From Dimorphilus gyrociliatus (taxonomy: Eukaryota > Annelida > Polychaeta > Dinophilidae), in NCBI GenBank assembly GCA_904063045.1, contig CAJFCJ010000001.1, forward strand, positions 937,501 to 1,001,500: DNA of 64,000 bases, given 5' to 3'. Every line of letters begins with the position of its first letter. The first letter of the stretch is position 1. Shown piece after piece: positions 53,150 through 64,000 of this stretch. The position numbers were made by a program, and so were the translations under genes. The notes under the pieces were generated by a model. The model made no database searches. It saw nothing but the letters and a program-made list of their open reading frames with translations, and was not told the origin of the DNA.

Positions 53150-56100
53150 TTATGGAAAGATTCTGGACCTTTGAATGGCCAGTTGTTGTTGAGCTGACTG
53201 GATCCGTCTATCCTTTAATTCCTGACCCTGTTTCTCAAGTTGCCTAAAATGTTCTATTCTTTGCAATTTCGCTTGGCGTTTGTTTCTATCTTGCTGCAGG
53301 GTTTGATGCTCCTCTTCTGCTAGACGTTCTGAAATCATCATGTTCCTTTCTTGAACTCTCTGTTGTCTACATTCCTGTCTTTTGTTCATTATCTGCGTCT
53401 GCTCTTGTTGTTTTTCGATATCAGCCATCTCTCTCTCTTCTCGACGTATTCTCATCGCCATTAGCCTCTTTTTCTTTCTATTATTGTCCTCAACGTTCAT
53501 CGTTTCATACTTTGAGCGTATTTCGAACACAACTCTCCTTTTATGAATAGTTTGTTGCTCAATTTGTTTTTCCATTTCTACTCGCTTTTCTTTCTCTTTG
53601 TCTAAACGTTCCATAATTTGACGTCTTTGATTCTGCTCTCCAATCGCTTTTCTTCTTGCAAATTCCAACTTAGCCCCTTCTTCGGCTGCAGCTCTTCTAG
53701 CGACCTGTTGCCTCTTAAATTCTTGTCTGTATTCTTGTTTCTTCTCTTCCGCTGTTGGTTCGTAATGATCTGGAGGTACAGACGATCGAACATATCGAAT
53801 AGTTGTTGGCGGTTGTGGAATATGTTGAACTTGGTCGCACTTATATCCCATGGAATCCTTAACAGACGGTCCAGAATTTTGGACTGATTGATAAACTGAA
53901 TCGGTCCAAGCGCCTAAAGAGCAGAGAAAAAGAATGTTAATGAAATCATTCAAAGTAAATTGTATCTAGTCACTCACCACTGCGTCTTAAACTGTGGTCT
54001 CTTGCCTCGAGAGGAGCCTGAAGCAAAGTTTCCCGAAAAGGCCTATATCCAGATGAGAAAGTGTAGGGGTTCGTTAAAGAGGGTGCAGGCTCATTTTTCC
54101 AATACTTCCAACGAGGTCTGGAAACTCTATGACAACGTCTCACTTTCGAAGATGGGGATGGGCTTCTTTCTCTGTCAACGTCTTCAGAAAGTTTTTGTCT
54201 GACCTTCTCAATTTCTATTTCCTTTTCCTTTTCCTTTTCCTTGTTTTCTCTCTCCACTTCAAGCTCTAGATCAAGTAAATCCAGTTCATTATCTTCTACA
54301 TCCGATACGAGATTGTTGTCAGATGCAGACCCTCTTCCACTGTCTGTGACGCTGTCAAATGTTACAGATTTCTTTAGAGAGCTATTCGGTCTAGCTTCTC
54401 TTCTATGCAAAAGTCTTGATCTTGTACCATTTTCCAAGTAATGTTTATTCTCAGTGATTTGTGCTGAAACGAGAGAATTGAGCTGAGATAAAGTCATATC
54501 AGTTCCTGGTATTAGGCCATCAGGATTTTTAGTCTCTTCTGAGGCCGAAGCAACTTCATGCATTGGGATATATGCGTTGTGTCTATATAAGCCTCGAACT
54601 TTTCTACCATCGTTTTTCTCAACTGTTATTGACCTGTATCGGTCAAAGTCATCTCGATAAGCAGGTGGATTTGGTGGGTTTGCTGGTGAACTTCTTAGAG
54701 ATTTGGGTAAATTCAATTCAAAAGAAATTCTATCATAAAACGGGCCAGGAATCCAAACTGATAAACCAGAACTTATTTCACATGTCTGACCATTAACAAA
54801 CTTTACGATTAGTGGACCACTTATAAGATCAGTTTTCTCGCTTCCTGTTAGCACTATACCTGGACCATATTTACCTTTTCCATCGATTGGTGCCAAAACA
54901 TGATCAGAGGGAGCTATAGGATGTCGTCTGGCGTCTTCAATTGATACTATATCATAGATTAGAGTTTCTTGAAAGGTGGAAGAACTTTGACGGGGTTTCT
55001 TTGATGCGAACTCGACTAAAAATTTATCGTCTAATAGATGAGATTTTACATTTCCGAAATAGAAATATCCATCATCATGTTTTCTTGCTAAAACTTTTGA
55101 TCCAACAATCATTCTTCCAGCGTCTTCGGCAGAACCAACCTCTCCAGCTACATCGACGATTCTCTCTCTAGTAGATGTCCAATGATAAGGAGGAGTATAT
55201 TTTACCCATCCAGATGGTGGGTTGTTAGAATAATAGCAACTTGGGACATTTAGATGTGAAATTGATTTCTTTGGTGGTGGTTGGACGATAATCTGTTCGG
55301 GATATTCTTCTAAGTTTGTGGATATTGAGCATAATCTATTTTGTAAGTGATGAACTTGTCGATCTGATGAAATAACAGTTGAAGTACCCGGCGAACATAC
55401 AGTTGTCAGTTGTTCCAAATGTTTATGGCAGCTTGTTGTAACAAGGTTGAGAGTTCCATAGCTTTCAGATGCCAGTTGACTAAGGAAATTAGTAATTGTC
55501 GCATTTTCAGGACAATCCCCTTTTTCCAGGAAATAGCAATGAACTGGTCGGCCATTGGTAGCAGGTATCACGTGATCAAGGGTGTCTTCTGGATGATCAT
55601 CGGGTAAAGAGTCCGTGACAAGACACACGCAATCGCACTCGTTATCACCCAGAGCAGTTAGAATAGCGTCTAACACGTTTGAAGTCGTTTTAGGTTGAAC
55701 ATTTCTTAACCATTCTGAAGCTATTTTTACAGTGTCCAAGTTGCAAAGAACGCATTTATCAGCCCACGCAGTGGCCTGTCCGCTGAATTCAATTATATTG
55801 AACATTCCGGGTTGATCACTTCTGGCTCGTTCCTCTAAAGTTGCAATAAGTTGATCTTTGACTTCTTCCAAACAATCGAACATTGATGCACTAGTATTTA
55901 TACAGAATACTACATTTTTTTCATTGATGTTCTCGAAAAGATAAGTTTCTGTTGTACTTTTCAAAGTACCTCTAATCTCTGGGCATTCTCCTTTAGAGCA
56001 AACAAACTTTAATCGATCATATAGGTTTTCGGAGATCCAGACAACGTTTGATCGAGGAACACGTTGCTTTTGATCATTTGCGAGTCTTATTTCAATTTCA

Positions 56101-56527
56101 TCTGCAGAGCCACTCTCCTCACTATCGATAGAAATTATTTCAGCAGGAATATACCTGCCGTTTACGGAATTTTCCGGTGCAAGAACTTTATCGAGAGTTG
56201 CTAGGGGATGACGTTTACCATCATTCAGAGATATAAGATCAATGATATGAGTTTCTTGGAATTCATTTTTATCCTTTTCTCTTGTGCTTTCAACATCCAA
56301 CTCAACAAGAAAATTTTCTGCATTTATCTGTGAATTTGTAACAGCTAGTTTACAAATATGATCGAGAACTGTCATAAATGATCATCAAATGCTAAGAAAA
56401 AGTAAAAAAATCTTACCTGATTTACAACTCTTCCACTATAATAGAAATTATTAGAATAATTTCTGGCTAATACAGATACATTTTGTAGGAAAATACCAGA
56501 ACCTGGAATGCCGGCTTCCTCTGTCAT
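53150..56527 (-). CDS. DUF4537-VWA-DUF4537-coiled-coil protein (VWA3B/C11orf16-like)
   Basis: Exons 56527-56417, 56327-53978 and 53913-53150 join in phase (1074 aa). Residues about 15-150 form a tudor-like DUF4537 unit (VSVLARNYSNNFYYSGRVVNQ joined to INAENFLVEL). A von Willebrand factor A domain follows at about 175-350 (NVVFCINTSASMF, FNIIEFSGQATAW, CVCLVTDSLPDD). Its MIDAS is INTSAS rather than DxSxS, so metal binding may be lost. A second DUF4537 unit occupies about 445-570 (GSKVLARKHDDGYFYFGNV, TFQETLIYDIVSIEDARRHP). The C-terminus (about 860-1074) is a long Arg/Lys/Glu/Gln coiled coil (ERLDKEKEKRVEMEKQIEQQ), preceded by a Glu/Lys alternating run. Vertebrate proteins with VWA and DUF4537 are testis- and cilium-associated, function unknown. 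The apparent open frame above 56327 is intron; only the acceptor TTCACAG keeps phase. Confidence 0.8.
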
Positions 56528-57253
56528 AATTTCAAGTAACTTTAATCAACTCTGTCTAAAATTGAGCTTAAAAGTAACAACACTAATTGTATAGTCAGTG
56601 CTTTAAAAGTTTGTATACGTCGTCTAAGCAACCGCGCAGGCGCAATAGTGGAAAAATTTGGCGCCAAATATTATAAACTTTATTGCATTTCTAAATAAGA
56701 GACAATAAATATGGAATATGCTCTAATAGATAAACATTATCTTTAGACATTTCAATATAGCAAAAAACAAATGGAACAAATAAACAGACAAAATAATACT
56801 TTAGAGAAAATAAAATGAATTAGATTTGCTAGAAACATTCGCTTGTTCAGACAAATATAAAATCGATAAAAATTACCTTTAGGCATATATTACTTCAATA
56901 ATTAATAAAAAAAATTTCTCTATGGTCTATATTTCATATCATATATATCTATTTAAACGTTCCCTTTGGAACTATTTAAATGAATTAATAACAATTTATT
57001 CTTGTAATTAAAGCATATCAATAGATATTGTGACCATATAAAGCTACTAATAACTGGTTTTTTTTGTTTGCCCTAATAAAAATCAAGGTTTAGATTTTTT
57101 GTGTTTAATTTTTTGTCATTTTCCAATAAATTTACAGGCAAGTCAAGTTCAGGAGTAATTTTTTGTTTGTTTTCTTTTTTAAAGAGACTAGCTTTTCAGA
57201 AGAGAAATATAGTAAAATTTAAAATAAGTTAATAACTTTTGGGACAAATCACT
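56528..57253. other. Upstream region of the VWA/DUF4537 gene and TBC1D20 3' flank
   Basis: The first 150 bases hold the promoter of the VWA/DUF4537 gene; the rest is AT-rich 3' flank of TBC1D20. No coding exon seen. Confidence 0.6.
56619..56632. promoter_or_regulatory. X-box (RFX) motif upstream of the VWA/DUF4537 gene
   Basis: GTCGTCTAAGCAAC fits the 14-base RFX consensus RYYNYY(N2)RRNRAC on both strands (reverse GTTGCTTAGACGAC). It is 92 bases before the ATG at 56527, the usual place for X-boxes of ciliary genes. A GCGCAGGCGC element directly follows at 56634-56643. Confidence 0.5.
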
Positions 57254-58789
57254 TCACCAAACAACCCAATTCAACCCAAAACTTTTTGAGACAGCGGCTA
57301 CTGTTACAGCAGCTACAACTCCACCTACCGTCCATTTTATGACACTATAAAACATAGCTTTGTCGGATTTGGAATGAAAATCTGCTGATTTTGATTTAAC
57401 GATTCTACTGCCATTTTGTCGTTTCAATTTCATTTCTGCAATACGAGCATCTCTTTCTCGCTGTTCCCTTTTTCGGTTTTCAAGAAGTATCCTGGCCTCG
57501 AGTTCAACAGTCTCTGGAGGAAATCTTATATATAAAAGACCCGCTTGTGAAACAAGTTTCTCTAGTGGTATTTCTGGCGGAATATTAGATAATAAACTAT
57601 GTACAAAAGGCATTTCACACTGGCAGTCCATCACTTCATTTTTTCGATCTAGAACTACCTGTTTGTAAAAGACAGTTATCATATTATTATAAAAATACAT
57701 AGAGATAAACAGGAATAGTTAAAAGAAAGATATACGTACTGCAGCACCCATATAGACAGCCATCAGTGGATGACAAGCTATGAAGAAATCATAAAGGCGA
57801 ACAATTGAGGAAAATTCATTTAAGACATGGCCGAACCATGTAATGAGCCATGAGAGAGCAAAAATAGTTCCTACTTCAGATCTAAAAGAGTAATACATAA
57901 TATTAAACTTTAGATTATTGAGAGAACAATTCTTACAATTCCAAGAATCTACGTAATTCTGAGTTAACCATTCCTATTATTGGAAATAAATAATCGAGCA
58001 TATGATTTGTTCTGTCCATATTAACATCCATGAATTCTCTAAATATATAACAGCAGGTTACTGTTTAATTCATTTAGACTCAGAAAACAATTACCTTAAA
58101 TGAGATTTTGATAATTTATCCATCAACGTCACAGTTAATTCTTCACCAACAACTAATAAAAATGTGACACAAACATCGTGATATCCCTAGAGAAATATAT
58201 GACATGGGATATGCATTAATACATGTTTATAATGTTTTAAAAAAATATCTTTATAAAACCTGATAATAATTTAGTCCTTCATTGTTAACAAGTACTCGCA
58301 TTATGACATCTATGAGAATATCTTGATAAGACAATCGAACTTCTTCCTCCATTCCGGGGGGGAATCTTTTAACTGAACGATTAACATCTAAGACAACCTG
58401 ATTATAGTCTTTGTGAGCATGAAGAACTTCATCACTAGGTCTTTCAATTCTATCATTCTCGCTGAGGCCAAGTAATTTTGGCCAAGCCAACTTTCGAAGG
58501 TCATTGTTGATAAAACCTTCTCTACTAATTGCAAGTTGTTTTAGAGTGACGACATCACTTTTATCGACTGCTTCTAATATGGCTTTGCCCTTGAGATCTC
58601 TCTTCTGCCGGTCTGTAAAATAGAGATGATTTTGTTTTGTTTACATAACTCAATTTAATACAAACTTCCAGCTGGCGAACTGCTACTCCTCTTATAGTTA
58701 TTTCTGAGACGGGATGCAGGTGAGTTTGGACAGGATTCGCAGGAGTTTCTTGATGGAGGAGCAGGAGATGGTGTTCTACTAATAGTCAT
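57254..58789 (-). CDS. TBC1D20: TBC1 domain family member 20 (Rab1 GAP)
   Basis: Six exons in phase: 58789-58666, 58612-58260, 58186-58095, 58038-57937, 57881-57740, 57658-57254 (405 aa; human 403). After a Ser/Pro-rich start, the TBC domain shows the arginine finger in VVLDVNRSVKRFPPGM (xxDxxR) and the glutamine finger in LNYYQGYHDV, which spans an intron. Then MDRTNHMLDYLFPIIG, SEVGTIFALSWLITWFGHVL and VRLYDFFIACHPLMAVY, all close to TBC1D20. VMDCQCEMPFVHSLL follows. The C-terminus carries a single hydrophobic helix (TVGGVVAAVTVAAV), the ER-membrane anchor of this family. TBC1D20 inactivates Rab1 (and Rab18) at the ER. One stop-free extension (the frame reads past the true donor) ends the exon at GAATT|GTAAGA. 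Confidence 0.93.
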
Positions 58790-59077
58790 CTGATATGAAT
58801 CACTGAACTTTCACCCTTTGTAAAATATTTCAAAATTAATATAAGTAGTGTATTGCATCTGAATAATTATCGTCTGCCACTGAAAATATTTTCGTATCAA
58901 GTAAATTTTTTATCTTTTTTCTAATTAACTTTCGAAATTTTTTTATAAATTATTATTATAAGCAATGTTTATATTCCAGGGTAAATTCTACTGACATGTT
59001 GAAAAATTTCAAACAGAACCTTTATTTCGCGTTCGTACGTTTCTTATCATCTCATGTTGTGCCATTCTTAATCAAAA
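58790..59077. promoter_or_regulatory. Divergent promoter, TBC1D20 (-) / HLCS (+)
   Basis: 288 bases between two start codons, AT-rich, with a small CG-containing patch (TTTCGCGTTCGTACG) near 59025. No specific site assigned. Confidence 0.4.
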
Positions 59078-62000
59078 ATGTTCTTCACGCTGGCTTTTGG
59101 CTGCATTGAACTAACTCAATATTGGAAGTATCGTAATACGTTTCTACATTGGTTACATTTGGTAAAATGCTGTAATCAGGCTCAAAGTAGTTTGTTTCTT
59201 GAAAATTGTTCTCTTCATTCCAAAAAACATTATGAGAAAATGACACCATTAAAGATTAATTGGAATTCATTCATTAAAGCATATAAAATTGATCCCAAGG
59301 TATAGATTTTACAAAACACCTTCAACATTTAGTTTAATCATAAAAATGCGCAGTTTTTCTATTTTTCAATCACCTTGGATTTTGAAAAATTAAAGTTTTT
59401 GCAACATTCAGTGTCCTAATCAAATCTATGAGCATTCGAATATAACATCTATATATTTCATTTATAATTTACTTTAACCAATAAACAAGGTTGGCAAGTT
59501 AAACCTTGTTTTCTTTTGATAGAAAGCAAAGCAAAGGCATAAAAAAAATATCTAAACATTTAAAGGTATAATAGTATCTAATAGTTACCTAAGTATTGTT
59601 GATTAAATATTCAATTTAATGAGAACTTACCGGGTAATTCAGTCAATTAAATATAGCTTAATGGTTCTTTATGATATTTAGGAGTCAATTCATTTGGATG
59701 AAGATTGGACTTTCTTCGTTAACCATCAATATTTGGAGGAAATTCTTAATGATGAGATGCTTTTGGTAGAATTCACATCTCCAGAGGAGCAGAAAGAAGA
59801 TAGTAGACTATTTGATGTCCCAGTTAGATATAGAACAAAAGTACAGTAAACCTTACGATATCTTTATTTTAATTAAGGTTCATTTAATTAGTAGTTTTCG
59901 GAGATGGTAACACCTGTTGCTTGGAAAAGTGACGAATCTATAAAAATACTAGTTCAATGTACTCTAAAATCTTTAGCTGACCTCTGCAGAGCATTACAAT
60001 TTGACAATGTTGTTTACGAAGATAATTTAAATATGAAATGTTTAACAAGTTAGTTATTTTCACTATTTATCATCGTTGCTATTGATTTTTTTCCAATCCT
60101 TTGTTTAATGCGGAAGCAGCTGTTAATTTATCAGGAAGAGCAAAATCCCTGTTGCAAACTGAAGAGAAAAAAACAGAAATGTCTACATTTGCAAAGGACA
60201 AGGCCAATTCTGATGACAAACAATCGACAGGACAAAAGCAGACCATTCCTAAACCTCCGAATGTACTGGTTTACACAGAGAGGAGTGCAAAAGAAGATTC
60301 GTTTTTAGCTTTGAAAGAAACCTTGCGAAGCATTTTGGGAGCAAATAATTATACTTTTTACCATTTAAGCGAAGAAAAGGCTTTAGGCTACCCGTGGAAG
60401 GAGAATACTACGCTCTTAATAATAATGGACAAGACACTCAAAGAGAATATAAATAAAATGTTCTATGAGTATTACATAAATGGTGGCAATGTTTTGAGTT
60501 TATGTTGCCGTACCTTCGAAGAGAATTTTCTAGAAGTAAAGGATAAAGGAGAAGTTAATATTCGTAAAATAAAATTAGAGTGTTCTGAATGGAAAGATGT
60601 ACCAGTTTTCGGGTGTTGTAATATATCTTTTGAAAATTTCAAGAAACAAAAGTTTACCGAAATAGCGTGGTTTTCAGACGACACCAGGAGGCCTGCTATA
60701 CTTTTCTCGGATTCTGAAGATAACTCTGGTAAAGTTATACTGTCACATGTAAGATTTTTTAATTTCTTTCTTATCACAGTCACACAAATAAAACAGTGTT
60801 TTAAACAGTAGATGGCACTGATATTAAAAACGTTTTAACTAGATAACAATTGGGCAGTCTTTCGTATTTAGTCTTATCTTCTTTCCAGGTTCAATGGCAC
60901 ATCGAGATCAAACACGAGCAAAAGCAAGTTCTGAAACATTTGTTATCTTCCTATTTCGAGATAAAGCAGTCTCAAGAGGAAGATATACAATTAACGCAAG
61001 GTTATTTGATATCTAAACAAGAGGTATTTCCATATCTTAATTGTCCTTAATATCTAATATTAAATAATCTGCTTTTGATATTCTAAGAACTCAAGAAGAA
61101 ACTTCCTAAAACACATTGAAGTAAAACTAACAAACGGTATTTTGAGATCAAACAAAACTGTCCTAAAATTTGGAAATACTGAAAAAGACACACCAAGTGA
61201 AAATTTCCTTCCAATTAATATTGCATCAAACTGCAATAATTTCAAATTATTCAATTCTGATGAGTACTTTCACCATCTTTCAACCAAAACACTAGGGAAG
61301 ATACTTATCTACGCAGACATGATGGGCAGTACTCAAAATGTCTTTGACAGGTATATTACATACAATCTAATATACAATATAAAATTATTAAAATTCCACT
61401 TTTAGTTTGCAATTTTCAACTCCAAAAGACCTAGGAATAGCTTCAATAGCAAGTCGCCAAATTTCCGGAGTTGGTTAGTTTTTCCTAATATGTTAAAGTA
61501 AATAAGACATAAAATTATAAATTATACGATATTAATTTTTTAGGGAGAGGTGGTAATGCATGGTTGAGCCCACCCGGTTCCCTATGTCTATCGTTTCATA
61601 CGATGGTTAGCCTAAAATCAAAATTGGGGCAGCATGTCTCCTACGCTCAACATATTGCGGCTTTGGCCGTTGTAAATGCCATCAGGGATATTAAAGAGTA
61701 TAGGGTATGTTTTCCGCAGATCAAACATTTAAGTAATACTTTATGAACATATCTTCTTATAAAGAATCTAGATTTGAGAATAAAGTGGCCGAATGACATT
61801 TATTACAAGGACAAAGCTAAAATAGGGGGAATTCTTGTTGACTCTTCAGTGTTTAAGGATCAAATACATCTAATAATAGGTAGGCTATTACGTTTAAAAA
61901 TATTATGGATCTTAAGATTCACTTTTCTTTCTCTTTTTTATAGGGATTGGAGTAAATGTTAGCAATTCCAAACCTACCCTTTCAATAAATGATATTATAA

Positions 62001-62323
62001 ATAGATACAATAAAAAGGCCGCCAAATCTTTAGAGAAATTTACTGTACCGAAAATGGGAGCTCTTATCATATCAAAATTTGAAGAGTTGGTTGATTTATA
62101 CGAAAATGAACAAGAGGATAATGTCTCAGCACTTTACTATGAGAAATGGATTCATTCAGGAACAGAGGTGGAGTTATGGAATGGAACAAAGGCAAAAATT
62201 GTTGATCTGGACGAATATGGCTATCTAAGGGTCTTTACAGAGTCTGAAGAAATAGTTAGTGTTCATCCTGATGGAAATAGTTTTGATATGACCCGTGGTT
62301 TAATTTTACCTAAAATAAAATAA
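59078..62323 (+). CDS. HLCS: Holocarboxylase synthetase (biotin-protein ligase)
   Basis: Ten exons in phase: 59078-59299, 59682-59840, 59895-60048, 60117-60748, 60889-61023, 61088-61350, 61406-61473, 61544-61704, 61765-61879, 61944-62323 (762 aa; human 726). The long N-terminal region includes a segment (KPPNVLVYTERSAKEDSF; NGGNVLSLCCRTFEENFLEV) that matches the glutamine-amidotransferase-like part of animal HLCS. The catalytic BPL domain begins about residue 500 (KTLGKILIYADMMGSTQNVF), includes the ATP/biotinyl-AMP loop GRGGNAWLSPPG at about 545 and KWPNDIYYKDKAKIGGILV at about 604, and ends with the C-terminal SH3-like domain. It biotinylates the five animal carboxylases, possibly also histones. 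Exon 4 has tandem acceptors (GAAGCAG), giving one optional Gln/Ala codon. The stop lies 57 bases from the convergent DGAT1 stop. Confidence 0.93.
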
Positions 62324-62380
62324 GAGTAATTCAGAATAATTATATTCTATAAACGATGTTAAAAAAGAGATAAAAGATTA

Positions 62381-64000
62381 TCATTGCTGATGCGTAACAT
62401 AGTAATCGTGGTAATACATAAGAATTGCTATAGGTTGGCCAATAATTAAAGTAATCCATACAGCCATATTTCCATACTTTCCATCAAGATATTTTTTAAC
62501 GAAAAGGGCAAAAGGTACTTGACTCAACATAGCTGTAAACGCCCACAATCGGAACATTCTTAATGGAACACTAACAAGATACTGAAAAAAAAATTGTTAT
62601 CAATTGAAGAGTTCAAGACCATCAAGATTATTAGAATTAAAAATAGAAATTTAAGAAAAATATATGAACCTCGTGGAAAAATGCTGAAGCCAGAAAAACG
62701 AAAACACCAGCTGACATTTTACTATATCCTTTGGATAACATTGGTTTATAAAGGTGGCGTAAAGCCCATTTATGTACGGGTATATTCCAATTTTGCCAAA
62801 ATGATGAAACATCTTCTGCATTCCACCAATCTCTATAGAAAGTTCTATCGCCAAATTGTAATAGTTCGGCAACAACATTTAAACATGAGTGAAAGAACCA
62901 GTAGAAAAATATCAACCAAATAAAGTGATTCGGTATCTGTAGAAAAGTGAGATTAGATGAATTTTAGGATTAGTTTAAGAAAAGACGAATAAAAAAATAT
63001 TCAGTAATAATAAACTTACAGCTAGTTTCAATAGTCGCTCTACGACATTACTAATTTCCATCTTTTTGAAAGGGATTAGTGCATTATTAACAGTAGGTAT
63101 AATCCATTGTTGAATAAGGCAAAGCATTAAATGTGACAAGAAGAGCTAGAAATATAAAAATATACAGTAAAATATGTATATATATATATATATATTTGTA
63201 TATAACTATAAATTTTTATTTACCATTTCTAGAATACGTTTTATTAAAAATCGTTTTCGAATTCGAGACGATCTTGGAAAGTTTAATTCGTAACAAAGAG
63301 TTGGTGCAAACAGAAAATAGTAGATATCTATATTTAAAGGAAATATATACAGTATATAGATAAACTATCTATACATTGCAAACTAGATAATTATACCTTT
63401 TAAATTGATATTATCAGGATACTTTTGAAAATGTTCACGATTATTTTCAGTTAATTCAGCTGAATTTCTTACTGTAAATTAAACAAAGACATAAGTTTGA
63501 CAAAAAAGTAATTAATGAATCAACTTACAATTTCCCTGCGATGAAACGGATTTAAATCGGGTTCTACCCGATTTTTTCTGTAGTGTTTCCAAATCTTGAC
63601 GACACCATCTATTAACGTCGGCATAGGATATCAATTTAAGAAAAACGATAGTATAAACAGCAAGTGTGATCGAAGAGAAAACTGTAAAATCAGAAAAAAA
63701 AACATAAAGAAATAACATTTAATCGATTTCTTGGAAATCAATAAAAAGGAAGTAGAAAACAATTACCTGGACTCGGATGAAAATAAAGTATAACAACTGC
63801 AGGGTACAATATTATCAAGAGCCAATTAGCTTTTAATAGCTTTCTTGCTCGATCCTCGGAAATTCGGTTCTATTGTTAACGATAGAAATTAATATTCATG
63901 AACAGGGGCAATGCTATATGTATAATAAATATCTTATTACATCACTTAAAAGAATTTCCAAGTAGAATGAAAAAAGAATGAAAAAATTGGTGGCTGAAAG
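62381..64000 (-). CDS. DGAT1: Diacylglycerol O-acyltransferase 1 (MBOAT), 5' end beyond the window
   Basis: Eight exons seen, in phase: 63993-63941, 63869-63767, 63681-63529, 63471-63397, 63327-63224, 63145-63020, 62936-62670, 62581-62381. The N-terminal part lies past position 64000. Landmarks: [77 protein letters not shown], then [20 protein letters not shown] with the FYxDWWN motif and [20 protein letters not shown]. The catalytic histidine is in ASAFFHE at the 62670 junction. The end, [14 protein letters not shown], matches DGAT1. It makes triacylglycerol from diacylglycerol and acyl-CoA in the ER membrane. The minus strand carries all exons; plus-strand ORFs at 62594-62923 and 63133-63363 are shadows. 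Confidence 0.95.
63175..63205. repeat. (TA)n microsatellite inside a DGAT1 intron
   Basis: Alternating TA tract between two DGAT1 exons. Confidence 0.8.

Noticed and set aside
53618-53887. Plus-strand ORF with hydrophobic translation
   Set aside because: Antisense to the coiled-coil exon; Phe/Leu-rich frames are expected opposite Lys/Glu-rich coding sequence.
56328-56375. Start of the 801-codon ORF of the VWA/DUF4537 gene as a translation start
   Set aside because: The segment lies in the intron; only the acceptor before 56327 is in phase with the upstream exon, which completes the first DUF4537 unit.
62594-62923. 109-codon plus-strand ORF
   Set aside because: Antisense to a DGAT1 exon with strong homology on the minus strand.

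Overview
This window is nuclear DNA from an animal with a small, AT-rich, densely packed genome. The reasons are: genes are split by many very short introns (mostly about 45-75 bp, GT-AG); the gene set is metazoan (TSG101, BCCIP, DMAP1, DGAT1, REG-gamma, OTUD6B, NOL11 and so on); neighbouring genes lie 60-400 bp apart on alternating strands. Reading frames were joined across splice sites by hand, and most of the models below are complete and stay in phase. Protein similarity and intron density would fit a compact-genome spiralian such as a miniature annelid, but that is inference. Nothing prokaryotic (operons, CRISPR, phage, IS elements) is present, and no transposon was recognised.

Layout. 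1-2.9 kb: AT-rich, no gene. 2.9-4.4 kb (-): three-BIR/RING inhibitor of apoptosis. 5.6-6.7 kb (-): proteasome activator PSME3, divergent from the ZSWIM5/6-type SWIM protein at 7.6-11.8 kb (+). 12.6-13.8 kb (+): cathepsin L. 14.2-17.4 kb (-): PPP1R16 (MYPT3/TIMAP) phosphatase targeting subunit. 17.9-18.7 kb (-): peroxisomal CoA diphosphatase NUDT7. 19.6-21.9 kb (+): equilibrative nucleoside transporter. 23.3-25.2 kb (+): type II membrane glycosyltransferase. 25.3-26.7 kb (-): TSG101. 27.9-29.9 kb (+): USP6NL-like RabGAP. 30.7-33.4 kb (-): NOL11. 33.6-34.9 kb (+): BCCIP. 35.2-36.2 kb (+): a divergent HSF-type DNA-binding protein. 36.4-37.3 kb (-): ADO thiol dioxygenase. 37.8-39.1 kb (-): OTUD6B. 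39.7-42.7 kb (-): TTC14. 43.3-45.6 kb (+): ERdj5/DNAJC10, intronless. 45.9-47.4 kb (+): DMAP1. 47.4-48.5 kb (-): DPM1. 48.7-49.8 kb (+): UTP11. 49.9-51.3 kb (-): beta-tubulin. 51.6-52.6 kb (-): SLC25A43, intronless. 53.2-56.5 kb (-): DUF4537-VWA-DUF4537-coiled-coil protein. 57.3-58.8 kb (-): TBC1D20. 59.1-62.3 kb (+): holocarboxylase synthetase. 62.4 kb to the window end (-): DGAT1, 5' end missing.

The genes are mostly housekeeping functions (trafficking, ER folding and glycosylation, ribosome biogenesis, lipid and cofactor metabolism) and do not form one pathway. What links them is architecture: divergent pairs sharing 170-600 bp promoters and convergent pairs whose stop codons lie as little as 57-70 bp apart. 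The most unusual items are the ciliary-looking VWA/DUF4537 protein with an X-box just upstream, the HSF-like protein, the two-part glycosyltransferase, the two intronless genes in an intron-dense region, several stop-free introns whose lengths are multiples of three, and an orphan cysteine-containing exon at 30.1-30.3 kb. Splice coordinates were derived by eye and may be off by a base or two.
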